DNA of 16,269 nucleotides, from the NCBI GenBank assembly GCA_020853835.1, contig JADYYC010000234.1:1-16269 (forward strand). The letters run 5' to 3'. This document shows positions 1 to 7,870 of this stretch, piece after piece (position 1 is the stretch's first letter; every line of letters begins with the position of its first letter). The notes under the pieces were generated by a model that saw only the letters and a list, made by a program, of their open reading frames with translations, was not told the origin of the DNA and did not search any database. The DNA comes from Anaerolineales bacterium (GTDB lineage: Bacteria > Chloroflexota > Anaerolineae > Anaerolineales > UBA4823). The position numbers and the translations under genes are program-made.

Positions 1-2
1 CC

Positions 3-3000
3 CCCTGGTCTCGCGACCAAAAACCCGAATGGCTGATCCCGGTGACGCGCTGGAGGGCCTCCGGCGCCTCCCTGGCGCCCGAGCGTATGCCGCTGAGCGA
101 ATGGCGCAACGCCGAGGCGCTCCTCAGTCCCGACCGTCCGGGGGTTGTGTTCGACATCGCCAGCGACCCGCGCCTGGACGAAGAAGCGCGGGCCATGTTC
201 GCCGCCCAGGCCGACGCCAAGAGCCTGCTCTTCGTGCCGCTGAGCGTGACAGGGCGCTGGATCGGAGAGATCGTCGCGCTCTACAGCCAGACCACCGGTT
301 TCACCGAGCGAGAAATCCGCCGCCTGGTCTCGCTTGCCGCTCAGGCTGGCGTCGCGGTCGAGAGCCTGCGCCTGTTGGACGAGACTCGCCAGCGCAACGA
401 AGAGCTGCTCGCGATGAACCAGGTGACCAACGCCGTCAGCCGCACCCTGGAGCTTGACCTGGTTTTGAGCGAGATCTTACAGCGCGTGCTGGCCCTCACC
501 GAATTCGACGCCGGGCTGATCTCCTACCTCAATGCCGACACCCACCTGCTGACCATGGAGGTCAACCACAATTTGCCGTATGAAATGGTGGACCGGCTTA
601 CCGAGAACGGGCTAGATGGGACTGCCTGCGACCTGGTTTACCGTACCGGCTTGACCGTGTATGCCCCCGACCTCGACAACCTGCCGCCCGAGGTCCTTCA
701 GATTGCATCAAAGCTGCCCAAAGACTGGCCGTATGCGGGGATAGACCCGGTATTCAACTGGCTCAAATCAGTCGGTTTCTGCGCTTTCCTGGGCGTGCCG
801 CTCACCGCCAAAGGGGTCGAGCTCGGCACCGTCTGCCTGTTCAGCTACTCGACCGTATCCGTCCCACAGAGCCGTATCGCCCTGACCGAGGCAATCAGCC
901 AGCAGGTTGGCGTGGCGGTAGACAACGCCCGCCTGTTCCAAAGCACCCAGGTTGCCCTGGGCGAAACGGAAGCGCTCTACCAGGCCAGCTCTGAGATGAA
1001 CCTGGTCCAAAACTACGATGAAGTACTGCTCTCGCTGCGCAGGTACACCATCCTGGGGAGAACGGATAAGAACCTGACCCTCGCCCTTTTCGACCGCCCC
1101 TGGTTTATCCGCAGTAAGGAGCGCCAGACGGGTCGTTTGCCCTCCCTGGACGAGCTTAAGCAACCTGAATGGGTCAACCCGATCGCCCAATGGTCATCTC
1201 TTCCGGTCGAAAACCGCCTGGAGCGCTATGAGCTGCGCCATTTCCCGGCGAACAATTTGCTCTCCCCCAACGAGCTGATCATGATCAAGGACGTTGCCGC
1301 CGACGAGCGCCTGGATGACGACACCCGCCGGCTCTTCCTGGAGAACTTCCGGGCGAACAGCGTGGCTTTTCTCCCCCTAACGTTGGGCAACCAGTGGATC
1401 GGCTTTATCTTCAGCGCCTACAGCATCCCCCTCGAATACGATGAAATGTCGGTGCGGCGGCTGATGGCTATCGCGGGACAGGCTGCGGTCGCGATCCAAA
1501 ACCTCAGGCTGCTCGAAGAGAGCCAGCGCCGTGCCAGCCAGCTCCAGATCGCGGCGGAGATCGCCCGCGATACCTCGGGCACCCTCGCCCTCGATAACCT
1601 GCTGCAGCGCACGGTCAGCCAGATCACCGAGCGGTTTGGCTACTATCATGCCTCCATTTTCTTGCTCGACGATACCGGAAAAGAAGCGATCGTGCGCGAA
1701 TCCACCGGGCTGGCAGGCGAAGAAATGAAGCGCGATGGTCACAGGCTGGTGGTCGGAGGGCGCTCTGCCATCGGTCAGGTCACGGGCAGCGGCAAACCGC
1801 TGGTGCTCAACGACGTGAACTCCGAGGAGGCCCGCCACATCCACCACCACAACCCGTTGCTCCCTTTCACCCGCGCCGAGCTCGGCATCCCCCTGAAGAT
1901 CGGTGAGAAGGTCATCGGTGCGCTCGATGTGCAGTCCGATCTCGTCAACGCCTTCTCCGAAGATGACGTCGCCGTGCTGCAGACCCTTTCCGACCAGATC
2001 GCGGTCGCCGTGGACAACGCCACCTCCTATGAGCTGGCTCAGAAAGCGGTTGAGGACATTCGCGAGGCGGATCGCTTGAAGACCCAGTTCCTGGCTAACA
2101 TGAGCCACGAGCTGCGCACCCCGCTGAACTCGATCATCGGTTTCTCTCGGGTGATCTTGAAAGGGATCGACGGGCCGATCAACGAGCAGCAGGCCCAGGA
2201 CCTGGCCGCGATCTATAACTCGGGCCAGCACCTGCTCGGCCTGATCAACGACGTGCTCGACCTCTCGCGGATCGAGGCGGGCAAGATGGACCTCGTTTTC
2301 GAGCCAAACATCAACCTGGCTGAGATCATCCACAGCGTGATGTCCACCACAGCCGGGCTTGTCAAAGACAAGCCCATCGAGTTGGTCGAGAACATCGACC
2401 CCGACCTGCCGCTTGTAACGATCGACCCGATGAAAATTCGCCAGGTGCTCATCAACCTGCTTTCCAACGCGGCCAAGTTTACCGATCAAGGCTCGATCAC
2501 GGTGGAAGCCAGGCCGCATCAGGGCTCGAATGGCGAGCCGCAGGTGATGGTGCGCGTGATTGACACCGGTTCGGGGATCGCAGACAAAGATCAGGCGAAA
2601 CTTTTCCAGCCATTTTCGCAAGTGGATGGTTCTCTGACCCGCCGCACGGGGGGCTCAGGCCTGGGTCTTTCGATCTGCAGCCACCTGATCCAATTGCACG
2701 ACGGTCAGATCGGCCTGGAGAGCGAAGTTGACAAGGGCAGCACCTTCTACTTCATTATCCCGGTTGAACAGCCGCAGTGGCTCCAGGACGGGATACTGGC
2801 GTTCGCCGAAGAGCCGGAACCAACCCCGGCGGCCCAGCCCCCTGAAGCCCCTGCCCCGCAGCCGGTCCTCGAGCCAGCCATCGAACAGATCGAACCGGTA
2901 GAAGAACCCGCAGCGGACCTGCAAGGAGAAAGCATGGCGGAGGCCCTCGCGTCCATGACGCTGGAGGAGACAAACTGGCAGTTCGAGCCCTTCGAAGGCA

Positions 3001-3599
3001 TGGGGTTGGAGCTGACCGAAGAAGAGCAGATCACAATCCAGGAGACATACACCCCGGTCACTGCCGCAGGAGAGCAAGCGCCGGCGATCCTTGAAGAAAA
3101 TGGCGTTGTATCCTCACCGACGCTCCAAACTGGCGTCACGCAGCCTCAAAGCCTCGACGCCGAGGCGGGGCCCTTCCTCATCCTCGCCATCGAACAGGAC
3201 CACAAGGTGATCGACCTCTACAAGCGCTACCTGGCTGAAAACAACTGCACCGTGATCTCGCTCACCCGCCTGGAACAGGCGGTGAACGTCGCCCGCGGCA
3301 TTCAACCCTTTGCCATCACATTGGATATCGCCATGGTCGGCAGCGACCGGGTGGCCGGCACGGGCCCGCTCCTCGGGCCGATTTATCACAAGGACGGGAT
3401 GGGCTACCTGGACGGTTTGAAAGTCTTGAAGGATTTGAAAACCGATCCTGGCACACGCCACATCCCCGTGATCGTATGTTCCGTCCTGGCCGAGCACGAA
3501 AAGGCCTACAAACTCGGCGCAGCCGATTACCTCCTCAAACCGATTCTCGAAGAAGACCTCGTACAGGCCATCCGGCGTTTAAGACAGCCCAAGCCATGA
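3..3599 (+). CDS. Multi-GAF hybrid sensor histidine kinase with C-terminal receiver-like domain (5' end outside window)
   Basis: Cytoplasmic signal-transducing kinase; no membrane segment is visible. The frame is open to the left edge, and codons from base 3 already encode GAF sequence, so the gene begins upstream; the GTG at 42 is not a credible start. Domains by base position: partial GAF (3-400), GAF (about 415-930), GAF (about 960-1510), GAF (about 1540-2040), HisKA dimerisation domain (about 2080-2290) with the phosphoacceptor His at 2106-2108 in MSHELRTP, and HATPase_c (about 2390-2770) with N-box Asn at 2466-2468, G1 Asp at 2562-2564 and G2 motif GGSGLGLS. A Pro/Glu/Ala-rich linker (2771-3165) leads to a receiver-like domain (3168-3595) with Asp at 3324-3326 and Lys at 3537-3539. 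That receiver has Gln in place of one acidic residue and an insertion of about 22 residues. The stop lies 10 bases before the next gene, suggesting one operon. The kinase role is clear; the signal sensed is unknown. Confidence 0.93.
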   Translation, partial: PWSRDQKPEWLIPVTRWRASGASLAPERMPLSEWRNAEALLSPDRPGVVFDIASDPRLDEEARAMFAAQADAKSLLFVPLSVTGRWIGEIVALYSQTTGFTEREIRRLVSLAAQAGVAVESLRLLDETRQRNEELLAMNQVTNAVSRTLELDLVLSEILQRVLALTEFDAGLISYLNADTHLLTMEVNHNLPYEMVDRLTENGLDGTACDLVYRTGLTVYAPDLDNLPPEVLQIASKLPKDWPYAGIDPVFNWLKSVGFCAFLGVPLTAKGVELGTVCLFSYSTVSVPQSRIALTEAISQQVGVAVDNARLFQSTQVALGETEALYQASSEMNLVQNYDEVLLSLRRYTILGRTDKNLTLALFDRPWFIRSKERQTGRLPSLDELKQPEWVNPIAQWSSLPVENRLERYELRHFPANNLLSPNELIMIKDVAADERLDDDTRRLFLENFRANSVAFLPLTLGNQWIGFIFSAYSIPLEYDEMSVRRLMAIAGQAAVAIQNLRLLEESQRRASQLQIAAEIARDTSGTLALDNLLQRTVSQITERFGYYHASIFLLDDTGKEAIVRESTGLAGEEMKRDGHRLVVGGRSAIGQVTGSGKPLVLNDVNSEEARHIHHHNPLLPFTRAELGIPLKIGEKVIGALDVQSDLVNAFSEDDVAVLQTLSDQIAVAVDNATSYELAQKAVEDIREADRLKTQFLANMSHELRTPLNSIIGFSRVILKGIDGPINEQQAQDLAAIYNSGQHLLGLINDVLDLSRIEAGKMDLVFEPNINLAEIIHSVMSTTAGLVKDKPIELVENIDPDLPLVTIDPMKIRQVLINLLSNAAKFTDQGSITVEARPHQGSNGEPQVMVRVIDTGSGIADKDQAKLFQPFSQVDGSLTRRTGGSGLGLSICSHLIQLHDGQIGLESEVDKGSTFYFIIPVEQPQWLQDGILAFAEEPEPTPAAQPPEAPAPQPVLEPAIEQIEPVEEPAADLQGESMAEALASMTLEETNWQFEPFEGMGLELTEEEQITIQETYTPVTAAGEQAPAILEENGVVSSPTLQTGVTQPQSLDAEAGPFLILAIEQDHKVIDLYKRYLAENNCTVISLTRLEQAVNVARGIQPFAITLDIAMVGSDRVAGTGPLLGPIYHKDGMGYLDGLKVLKDLKTDPGTRHIPVIVCSVLAEHEKAYKLGAADYLLKPILEEDLVQAIRRLRQPKP

Positions 3600-3604
3600 G
3601 GTGA
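3598..3604 (+). promoter_or_regulatory. Ribosome binding site deciding the start of the PLP enzyme-receiver gene
   Basis: GAGGTGA, overlapping the stop of the kinase gene, sits 5 bases before ATG 3610. It supports 3610 as the start rather than the in-frame GTG at 3601, which lies inside the motif. The overlap with the kinase stop also suggests translational coupling of the two genes. Confidence 0.6.
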
Positions 3605-3609
3605 GACGA

Positions 3610-5358
3610 ATGACACAATCTGCAATAATCGCCGAATGCCTGGATTGTGGTCACCAGGCAGAATATACGCCGACGCTGGTAAGCTGCCCCGCCTGCGGCG
3701 GGCAGTGGCTCGAAGCTCGTTACGATTACAGCCGGCTCGGCAGCGAGCTTCCACGCCTGGTTCAGAACCGGCCCTTCGATCTGTGGCGCTACCGGGAACT
3801 GCTTCCCGTGAGCGAGTTTAACCCCGGTTTGTATATGGGGGAAGGCGGCACGCCCCTGATCCGGGCCGCCAGCCTGGGGATGATGCTCGGCTGCCCCAAC
3901 ATCTTCATCAAGGACGAGAGGCAGGGCCCGACCGCCTCCTTCAAGGATCGCCAGGCAGCCGTCTCCGTCGCGGCGCTAAAAGAAGCCGGGATCACCGAGG
4001 TCGTGCTCTGCTCCACCGGCAACGTCGCAATCGCCTATTCGGCCTACGCCGCGCGCGCCGGGATCAAGCTGTGGGCGTTCATCACCAGCCTGGTGCCAGC
4101 CGAAAAGATGCGCGAGGTCGCCATTTACGGCACGCAGGTCGTGAAAGTCACCTCCACCTACGACCAGGCTAAAAAAGTGGCGGCCGAATTTGCCAGCCAG
4201 CGCGGTCTTTATCTCGAACGGGGGGCGCGCTCGATCCCCTCGGTGGAAGCGATGAAAACCATCGCCTTCGAAACCTGCGAGCAGCTCACCGGGCTGCTCC
4301 CCGGCGGGCAGACGGGGTCGGCCGCAGGGGCGGCCCAGTCCGCCGCCCGTTGGGCCGCGCCGGACTGGTATTTTCAGTCGGTAAGCGGCGGTCTGGGACC
4401 GCTGGGCGTTCAAAAAGGCTTTGCTGAGTTGCATCGCATGCGCCTGATCGATCGCATACCTGGCATGGCCAACATCCAGGCCGAAGGCTGCTCTCCCATG
4501 GTAAAAGCCTGGAAATCGGATCGGGAAGAGGCGGAACCAGTGGTCTCTCCGCGCACCCTGATTGCCACCCTGGCAACCGGCGATCCGGGCAGGACCTATA
4601 CGCTGCTGTACCAGCGCATGAAAGCCAACCCGCTCGAAGGCGCCTTGCACGGCGGCGCATTCGAAAGCGTCAGCGACGAAGAGACCTTCCGCACCATCCA
4701 CATCCTCGCCAAGCTGGAGGGTATCTCGGTCGAACCAGCCGCCGCAGTGGCCTTTGCGGGGTTGATCAAGCTCGTCCGGGCGGGGATGATCGCCCAGGAC
4801 GACGTGATCGTGATCAACTGCACCGGACATACCATGCCAATCGAGCCGACCGTTCTGGGCGAGGGTTGGAAGCGCGATGTCGAGCTGCCAGCAGCGCGGG
4901 CAGGAGCGGAAGCTCTCCCCGCGGCCGCCGCGGATGTCTCGGAACAGGAAGGCCTGCTGGCTGCCCTGAGCCGGGTGACGGACGACCGGTTCTCGCGCGT
5001 CCTGATCGTGGATGACACCGAAGACGCGCGCCGCCTGATCCGGCGCATCCTCCAGTCTCAGGGCAATTACACCATCCAGGAGGCGTCCAACGGTCAGAGC
5101 GCCCTCGCCATGGCCCGCAAAGACCCGCCCGACCTGATCCTGTTGGACCTGATGATGCCTGAAATGGACGGTTTCTCGGTTTTGGACGCCTTGAGGGACG
5201 ACCCCCGGACTGCCTCCGTTCCGGTAATTGTGGTAACGGCCAAAGAACTGACGCCCGACGAAAAACAGCGCCTGAGCGGGCGCATCCACACCCTGATGCA
5301 GAAAGGCGAGTTCTTAAGCGATGACCTCCTTGAAGAAGTGCAGTCGCTGGTGAGGTAA
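3610..5358 (+). CDS. thrC: Threonine synthase-family PLP enzyme fused to a response-regulator receiver domain
   Basis: A 582-residue two-part protein. Residues 1-430 resemble archaeal/plant-type threonine synthase (O-phosphohomoserine to threonine, PLP-dependent, fold type II). There is an N-terminal zinc ribbon (C10, C13, C26, C29), the PLP Schiff-base lysine K112 in SFKDR, the phosphate-binding STGN at 135-138, VSGGLGPLGV near 258-267, and a family-like EGISVEPA stretch. After an Ala-rich linker (about 428-463) comes a full receiver domain (about 463-580): acidic pair D468/D469, phosphoacceptor D513 in LLDLMMPEMDG, T543 and K565. The start at ATG 3610 is chosen over GTG 3601 because GAGGTGAG precedes it at SD distance. 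It follows the hybrid kinase by 10 bases and precedes an exporter by 14. Oddities are the fusion itself, an Ala/Gly-rich insertion at 229-250, and a divergent stretch around 203-217. The enzyme family is clear, but the exact substrate is not; it could be another PLP-dependent lyase or synthase. Confidence 0.9.
   Translation: MTQSAIIAECLDCGHQAEYTPTLVSCPACGGQWLEARYDYSRLGSELPRLVQNRPFDLWRYRELLPVSEFNPGLYMGEGGTPLIRAASLGMMLGCPNIFIKDERQGPTASFKDRQAAVSVAALKEAGITEVVLCSTGNVAIAYSAYAARAGIKLWAFITSLVPAEKMREVAIYGTQVVKVTSTYDQAKKVAAEFASQRGLYLERGARSIPSVEAMKTIAFETCEQLTGLLPGGQTGSAAGAAQSAARWAAPDWYFQSVSGGLGPLGVQKGFAELHRMRLIDRIPGMANIQAEGCSPMVKAWKSDREEAEPVVSPRTLIATLATGDPGRTYTLLYQRMKANPLEGALHGGAFESVSDEETFRTIHILAKLEGISVEPAAAVAFAGLIKLVRAGMIAQDDVIVINCTGHTMPIEPTVLGEGWKRDVELPAARAGAEALPAAAADVSEQEGLLAALSRVTDDRFSRVLIVDDTEDARRLIRRILQSQGNYTIQEASNGQSALAMARKDPPDLILLDLMMPEMDGFSVLDALRDDPRTASVPVIVVTAKELTPDEKQRLSGRIHTLMQKGEFLSDDLLEEVQSLVR
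4328..4348. repeat. Perfect GC-rich inverted repeat inside the PLP-enzyme insertion
   Basis: GGGCGGC and its exact reverse complement GCCGCCC flank a 7-base loop, giving a 7-bp all-GC hairpin. It lies in the Ala/Gly-rich stretch encoding residues 229-250 of the threonine synthase-like protein, between EQL and PDWY, where I recall homologues being nearly continuous. It may be a slippage product or the trace of a small palindromic element. Only one copy is seen in this window. Confidence 0.6.
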
Positions 5359-5372
5359 TCTAAGGTACTCCG

Positions 5373-6395
5373 ATGCAGTCTGCGCCAAAGACTTCCTTGC
5401 GAGGGGTATCCGCAGCCCTGGGCTCCGCCTTTTTCCTGGGCCTTGCGCCGGTTTTCGGCCGGCAGGCGATCCTGCTGGGCGTGCCGCCCCTGGCGGTGGT
5501 GGCAATTCGCACCACCCTGGCCGCGCTGCTCCTCCTGGGGGTCATGTTGGTTCTCTTCCGCCGCTACCTGTACATCTACCCGGCCGGCTTGCTGGGCTGC
5601 CTGCTGGCGGGCGTGATCAACGGGGCCGGTTCGCTTTTTTACTATTTCGCCCTGAGCCGCATCAACGCCAGCCTGGGCCAACTGCTTTACTCGCTCTATC
5701 CTCTTTTCCTGATGATCTGGCTTTCGCTTGACAAACAGCCCCCTTCACGCCTGACGATCTTTCGCCTGATCCTCATAATCCCTGCCATTTTCCTGCTTAT
5801 CCAGGGCAACCATGCCAGCGGGTCGGCGCCGGTCGATTTGGTCGGCGTGGCAGCCATGCTGGTGGCTTCCATCCTCTACGCCTTGCACCTGCCGTTCAAC
5901 CAGCGCGTGCTCTACGATATGCCTCCCCAGACCGTCACGCTCTACACGCTGCTCGCCATGAGCGCGGTTGTTATCCCTGTATCCTTGTTTGCTAAAGAAC
6001 TGGGGCTGATGGGCGTCCCCATCGAGAGCGGCAGCCCGGCGCTGCTGGCAGACAGCCTGAGCCACATCGGCGCACCGCTCCTGGGCCTCACGCTGGTCAC
6101 ATTTATCTCGCGCCTGATGCTCTTCACGGGGGTCAAACACCTCGGCGGCATGCAAACCGCCTTGCTGGGGCTGGGCGAGCTTTTGGTGACGCTGATCTTT
6201 GCCCATTTCTGGCTGGGCGAGCAGTTCAACACTTTGCAATGGCTGGGCGCTGCTCTGCTCGTGATCAGCCTGGCGCTTGTGGCGCTGGAATCGCCGGACC
6301 TGCGCAAGTCCTCCCCGGGAGGCTTTTTAAGCTGGCTCCGGCCAAGCGGTCAAACCGTATCCTCGCTGACCGACACTTATTACCCACACGAATAG
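5373..6395 (+). CDS. EamA/DMT-superfamily transporter, probable metabolite exporter
   Basis: A 340-residue polytopic inner-membrane protein with about ten hydrophobic segments in two EamA-like halves (roughly residues 10-145 and 158-300). Each half has the small-residue-rich helices typical of drug/metabolite transporters. The second half ends with GLGELLVTLIFAHFWLGE, the characteristic closing motif of EamA proteins. Family members export amino acids and related metabolites (RhtA exports threonine/homoserine; EamA exports cysteine pathway compounds), but the substrate cannot be read from sequence. ATG 5373 has AAGG at 5362-5365, 7 bases upstream. The gene starts 14 bases after the receiver-fused PLP enzyme, so co-transcription is likely, and export of that enzyme's product or a related amino acid is a reasonable inference. 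A short hydrophilic tail follows the last helix. Confidence 0.88.
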   Translation: MQSAPKTSLRGVSAALGSAFFLGLAPVFGRQAILLGVPPLAVVAIRTTLAALLLLGVMLVLFRRYLYIYPAGLLGCLLAGVINGAGSLFYYFALSRINASLGQLLYSLYPLFLMIWLSLDKQPPSRLTIFRLILIIPAIFLLIQGNHASGSAPVDLVGVAAMLVASILYALHLPFNQRVLYDMPPQTVTLYTLLAMSAVVIPVSLFAKELGLMGVPIESGSPALLADSLSHIGAPLLGLTLVTFISRLMLFTGVKHLGGMQTALLGLGELLVTLIFAHFWLGEQFNTLQWLGAALLVISLALVALESPDLRKSSPGGFLSWLRPSGQTVSSLTDTYYPHE

Positions 6396-6407
6396 TCGAG
6401 CGCGGCC

Positions 6408-6418
6408 GCCCTTCGGGC
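6408..6418. terminator. Possible short hairpin between convergent genes
   Basis: GCCC-TTC-GGGC forms a 4-bp GC stem in the 24-base gap between the exporter (plus) and the glycosyltransferase (minus). No T-tract follows on either strand, so it is at best a weak or factor-dependent termination site. The position between convergent stops is the main argument. Confidence 0.25.
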
Positions 6419-6419
6419 T

Positions 6420-7658
6420 CTAAGCCTGGGGGACGAGTTTACGGTAAAGCTGGATCATGCGCGCGGCAATATTCTCCCAGGCATACTGGTGGGCAACAAC
6501 CAGCGCCTGCGCCCCCAACCGGCTGCGCAGCTCGTGGTCTTGCAGCAAATCCGATAGCCTGTGGGCGAGGGCCTGCGGGTCGTCCACCGGCACCGTGTAG
6601 CCTGTGACACCGTCCTGGACGAGAAAGGCCAGCCCCCCCACCTGCGAGGCGACCACGGGCGTGCCGCAGGCCATGGCCTCGAGCGCAACCATCCCAAACG
6701 ATTCATAATGCGATGGCACCACAACCGCCTCGGCAGCCGAATAGTAATACGGCAGCGAATCCTGGCTGCGCTTGCCTAAAAACGTCACCAGGTCCTTCAG
6801 GCCCGCCTGCCGGCACATCGATTGCAGCCGCTCCATCTCCTCGTTAGGCGCCTGCTCGCCGTTTTCTGGGTCGCCGCCGATCACGACCAGGCAGACGGTC
6901 GTATTCTCCGCCTGGAGTACAGCGAGCGCCTCGATCAGGACATCGATCCCCTTTAGCGGCTCGATGCGCCCTACGTACAGGAGCATGCTCTCACAGGGCG
7001 GCACCCCAATCGCCTCTTTGGCCTCATCCGGCGGGATGGGGTAAAAGCGGCTGATATCGACGCCCGGAGGGATGATGACGATCTTGCGCGTGTCCGCCTG
7101 GTAGAGCCATTGGAGCTGGGCCAACTCAGCGGGGGTTGCAGCCACGATCCGGTCTGCCAGGCGCAGCACGTCTTTCTCGCCCTTCAGGCGGTAGTCGCCT
7201 TCAACTTCGCTGGGCGAGCGCGCCACCCTTTGCTTCATTAACCCCAGGGTGTGGAACATGTGCACCACCGGCGCTTGCCAGGCCGCTTTCAACTCCAGCG
7301 CGGCCACGCCCGACATCCAGTAATGGCTGTGGATCAAATCGTACTGCAAATTTTTTGCCTTGCAAAACTCACGGATGCCGTTGACAAACGCCGGGATGTA
7401 GCTCGCCATCTCTTCTTTGCCCAGCGGTATCTCAGGGCCAGCCGGCACATGCACCACCCGGTTGCCATAACCCAGGTCGTGCAGCACGTGCGGGACATGC
7501 TCATCCTGCGAGCGCGTGAACACATCCACGTGAACATCCAGCACGCCCAGGTAGCGCGTCAACTCGCGCACATAGACGTTCATCCCGCCGGTGTCTTTTC
7601 CCCCCAGGGTGGCCAGCGGGCAGGTGTGATAAGAGATCATCGCAACGCGCAAAGCCAT
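6420..7658 (-). CDS. GT4-family glycosyltransferase, MshA / sucrose-phosphate synthase-like
   Basis: A 412-residue GT-B fold retaining glycosyltransferase, probably using a nucleotide sugar. The N-terminal acceptor domain has GGMNVYVREL near residues 24-33, the HSHYWMSG motif and the FHTLG motif, as in MshA and bacterial sucrose-phosphate synthase relatives. The C-terminal donor domain has YVGRIEPLKGIDVLIEA and the E-x7-E nucleotide-sugar motif (E319 and E327 in ESFGMVALE), followed by CGTPVVAS and a GG loop. The ATG at 7656-7658 has GGAG 7 bases upstream. Length is normal for the family. The gene is alone on its strand and convergent to the exporter operon, and it has its own -10 box. The acceptor is not determinable: a glycolipid, a sucrose-type disaccharide or an inositol-linked product are all possible. 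No mycothiol genes are nearby, so MshA activity is not asserted. Confidence 0.9.
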   Translation of the reverse strand: MALRVAMISYHTCPLATLGGKDTGGMNVYVRELTRYLGVLDVHVDVFTRSQDEHVPHVLHDLGYGNRVVHVPAGPEIPLGKEEMASYIPAFVNGIREFCKAKNLQYDLIHSHYWMSGVAALELKAAWQAPVVHMFHTLGLMKQRVARSPSEVEGDYRLKGEKDVLRLADRIVAATPAELAQLQWLYQADTRKIVIIPPGVDISRFYPIPPDEAKEAIGVPPCESMLLYVGRIEPLKGIDVLIEALAVLQAENTTVCLVVIGGDPENGEQAPNEEMERLQSMCRQAGLKDLVTFLGKRSQDSLPYYYSAAEAVVVPSHYESFGMVALEAMACGTPVVASQVGGLAFLVQDGVTGYTVPVDDPQALAHRLSDLLQDHELRSRLGAQALVVAHQYAWENIAARMIQLYRKLVPQA

Positions 7659-7694
7659 GACCGTGCTCCAAGCATAAGCTGCATCTTGGATGAG

Positions 7695-7700
7695 ATTATA
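7695..7700 (-). promoter_or_regulatory. -10 box for the glycosyltransferase gene
   Basis: The minus strand reads a perfect TATAAT, 36 bases before the start codon, giving a predicted leader of about 30 bases that contains the GGAG ribosome site. No good -35 is seen at 16-18 bases (best TTACTC), so the promoter may be weak or activator-dependent. Confidence 0.5.
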
Positions 7701-7785
7701 GACGAAAACGATGTTATGAGTAAGCCCGTGCAGAACCGCTTGAGCGGCACAAAAACGGCTGCCGGGCGCGCCCCGCGAGGGTTGC

Positions 7786-7813
7786 TTGACTTAATCCGCC
7801 TGGCTGGTATAAT
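7786..7813 (+). promoter_or_regulatory. Strong sigma70-type promoter of the tRNA gene
   Basis: TTGACT at 7786-7791 and a perfect TATAAT at 7808-7813, 16 bases apart, match the housekeeping consensus closely. Predicted transcription start is near 7820, about 50 bases before the tRNA. This is the best promoter in the window and fits a stable-RNA gene. It may also read into uridine kinase. Confidence 0.8.
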
Positions 7814-7834
7814 CACGCTCGAATTCTCCATAAA

Positions 7835-7860
7835 ACAGCGGCTTTTTTTTGAGCCTCTGT
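7835..7860 (+). other. U-loop hairpin in the tRNA 5' leader
   Basis: ACAGCGGCT and AGCCTCTGT pair over nine positions with one C/T mismatch, closing a loop of mostly T (part of an eight-T run at 7843-7850). It lies between the promoter and the mature tRNA, ending 10 bases before it. It could guide 5' processing or simply be leader sequence. It does not look like a terminator, because the T-run is in the loop rather than after the stem. Confidence 0.45.
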
Positions 7861-7870
7861 GCGATCTCAA

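Noticed and set aside
42..44. GTG as the start of the multi-GAF kinase
   Set aside because: Homologous GAF sequence continues in frame to the window edge, and there is no ribosome site.
1377..2621. Long minus-strand open frame (414 codons) opposite the hybrid kinase
   Set aside because: It is a shadow of the GC-rich plus-strand gene, whose frame carries unmistakable kinase motifs; the antisense translation shows no domain and no ribosome site.
3976..5289. Minus-strand open frame (437 codons) opposite the PLP enzyme-receiver gene
   Set aside because: Same reason: the plus frame has conserved catalytic and receiver motifs, while the antisense product is His/Gly/Arg-rich with no recognisable family.
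7843..7850. Eight-T run as an intrinsic terminator
   Set aside because: The stem flanks the run instead of preceding it, and the run lies just downstream of a strong promoter, before the tRNA.
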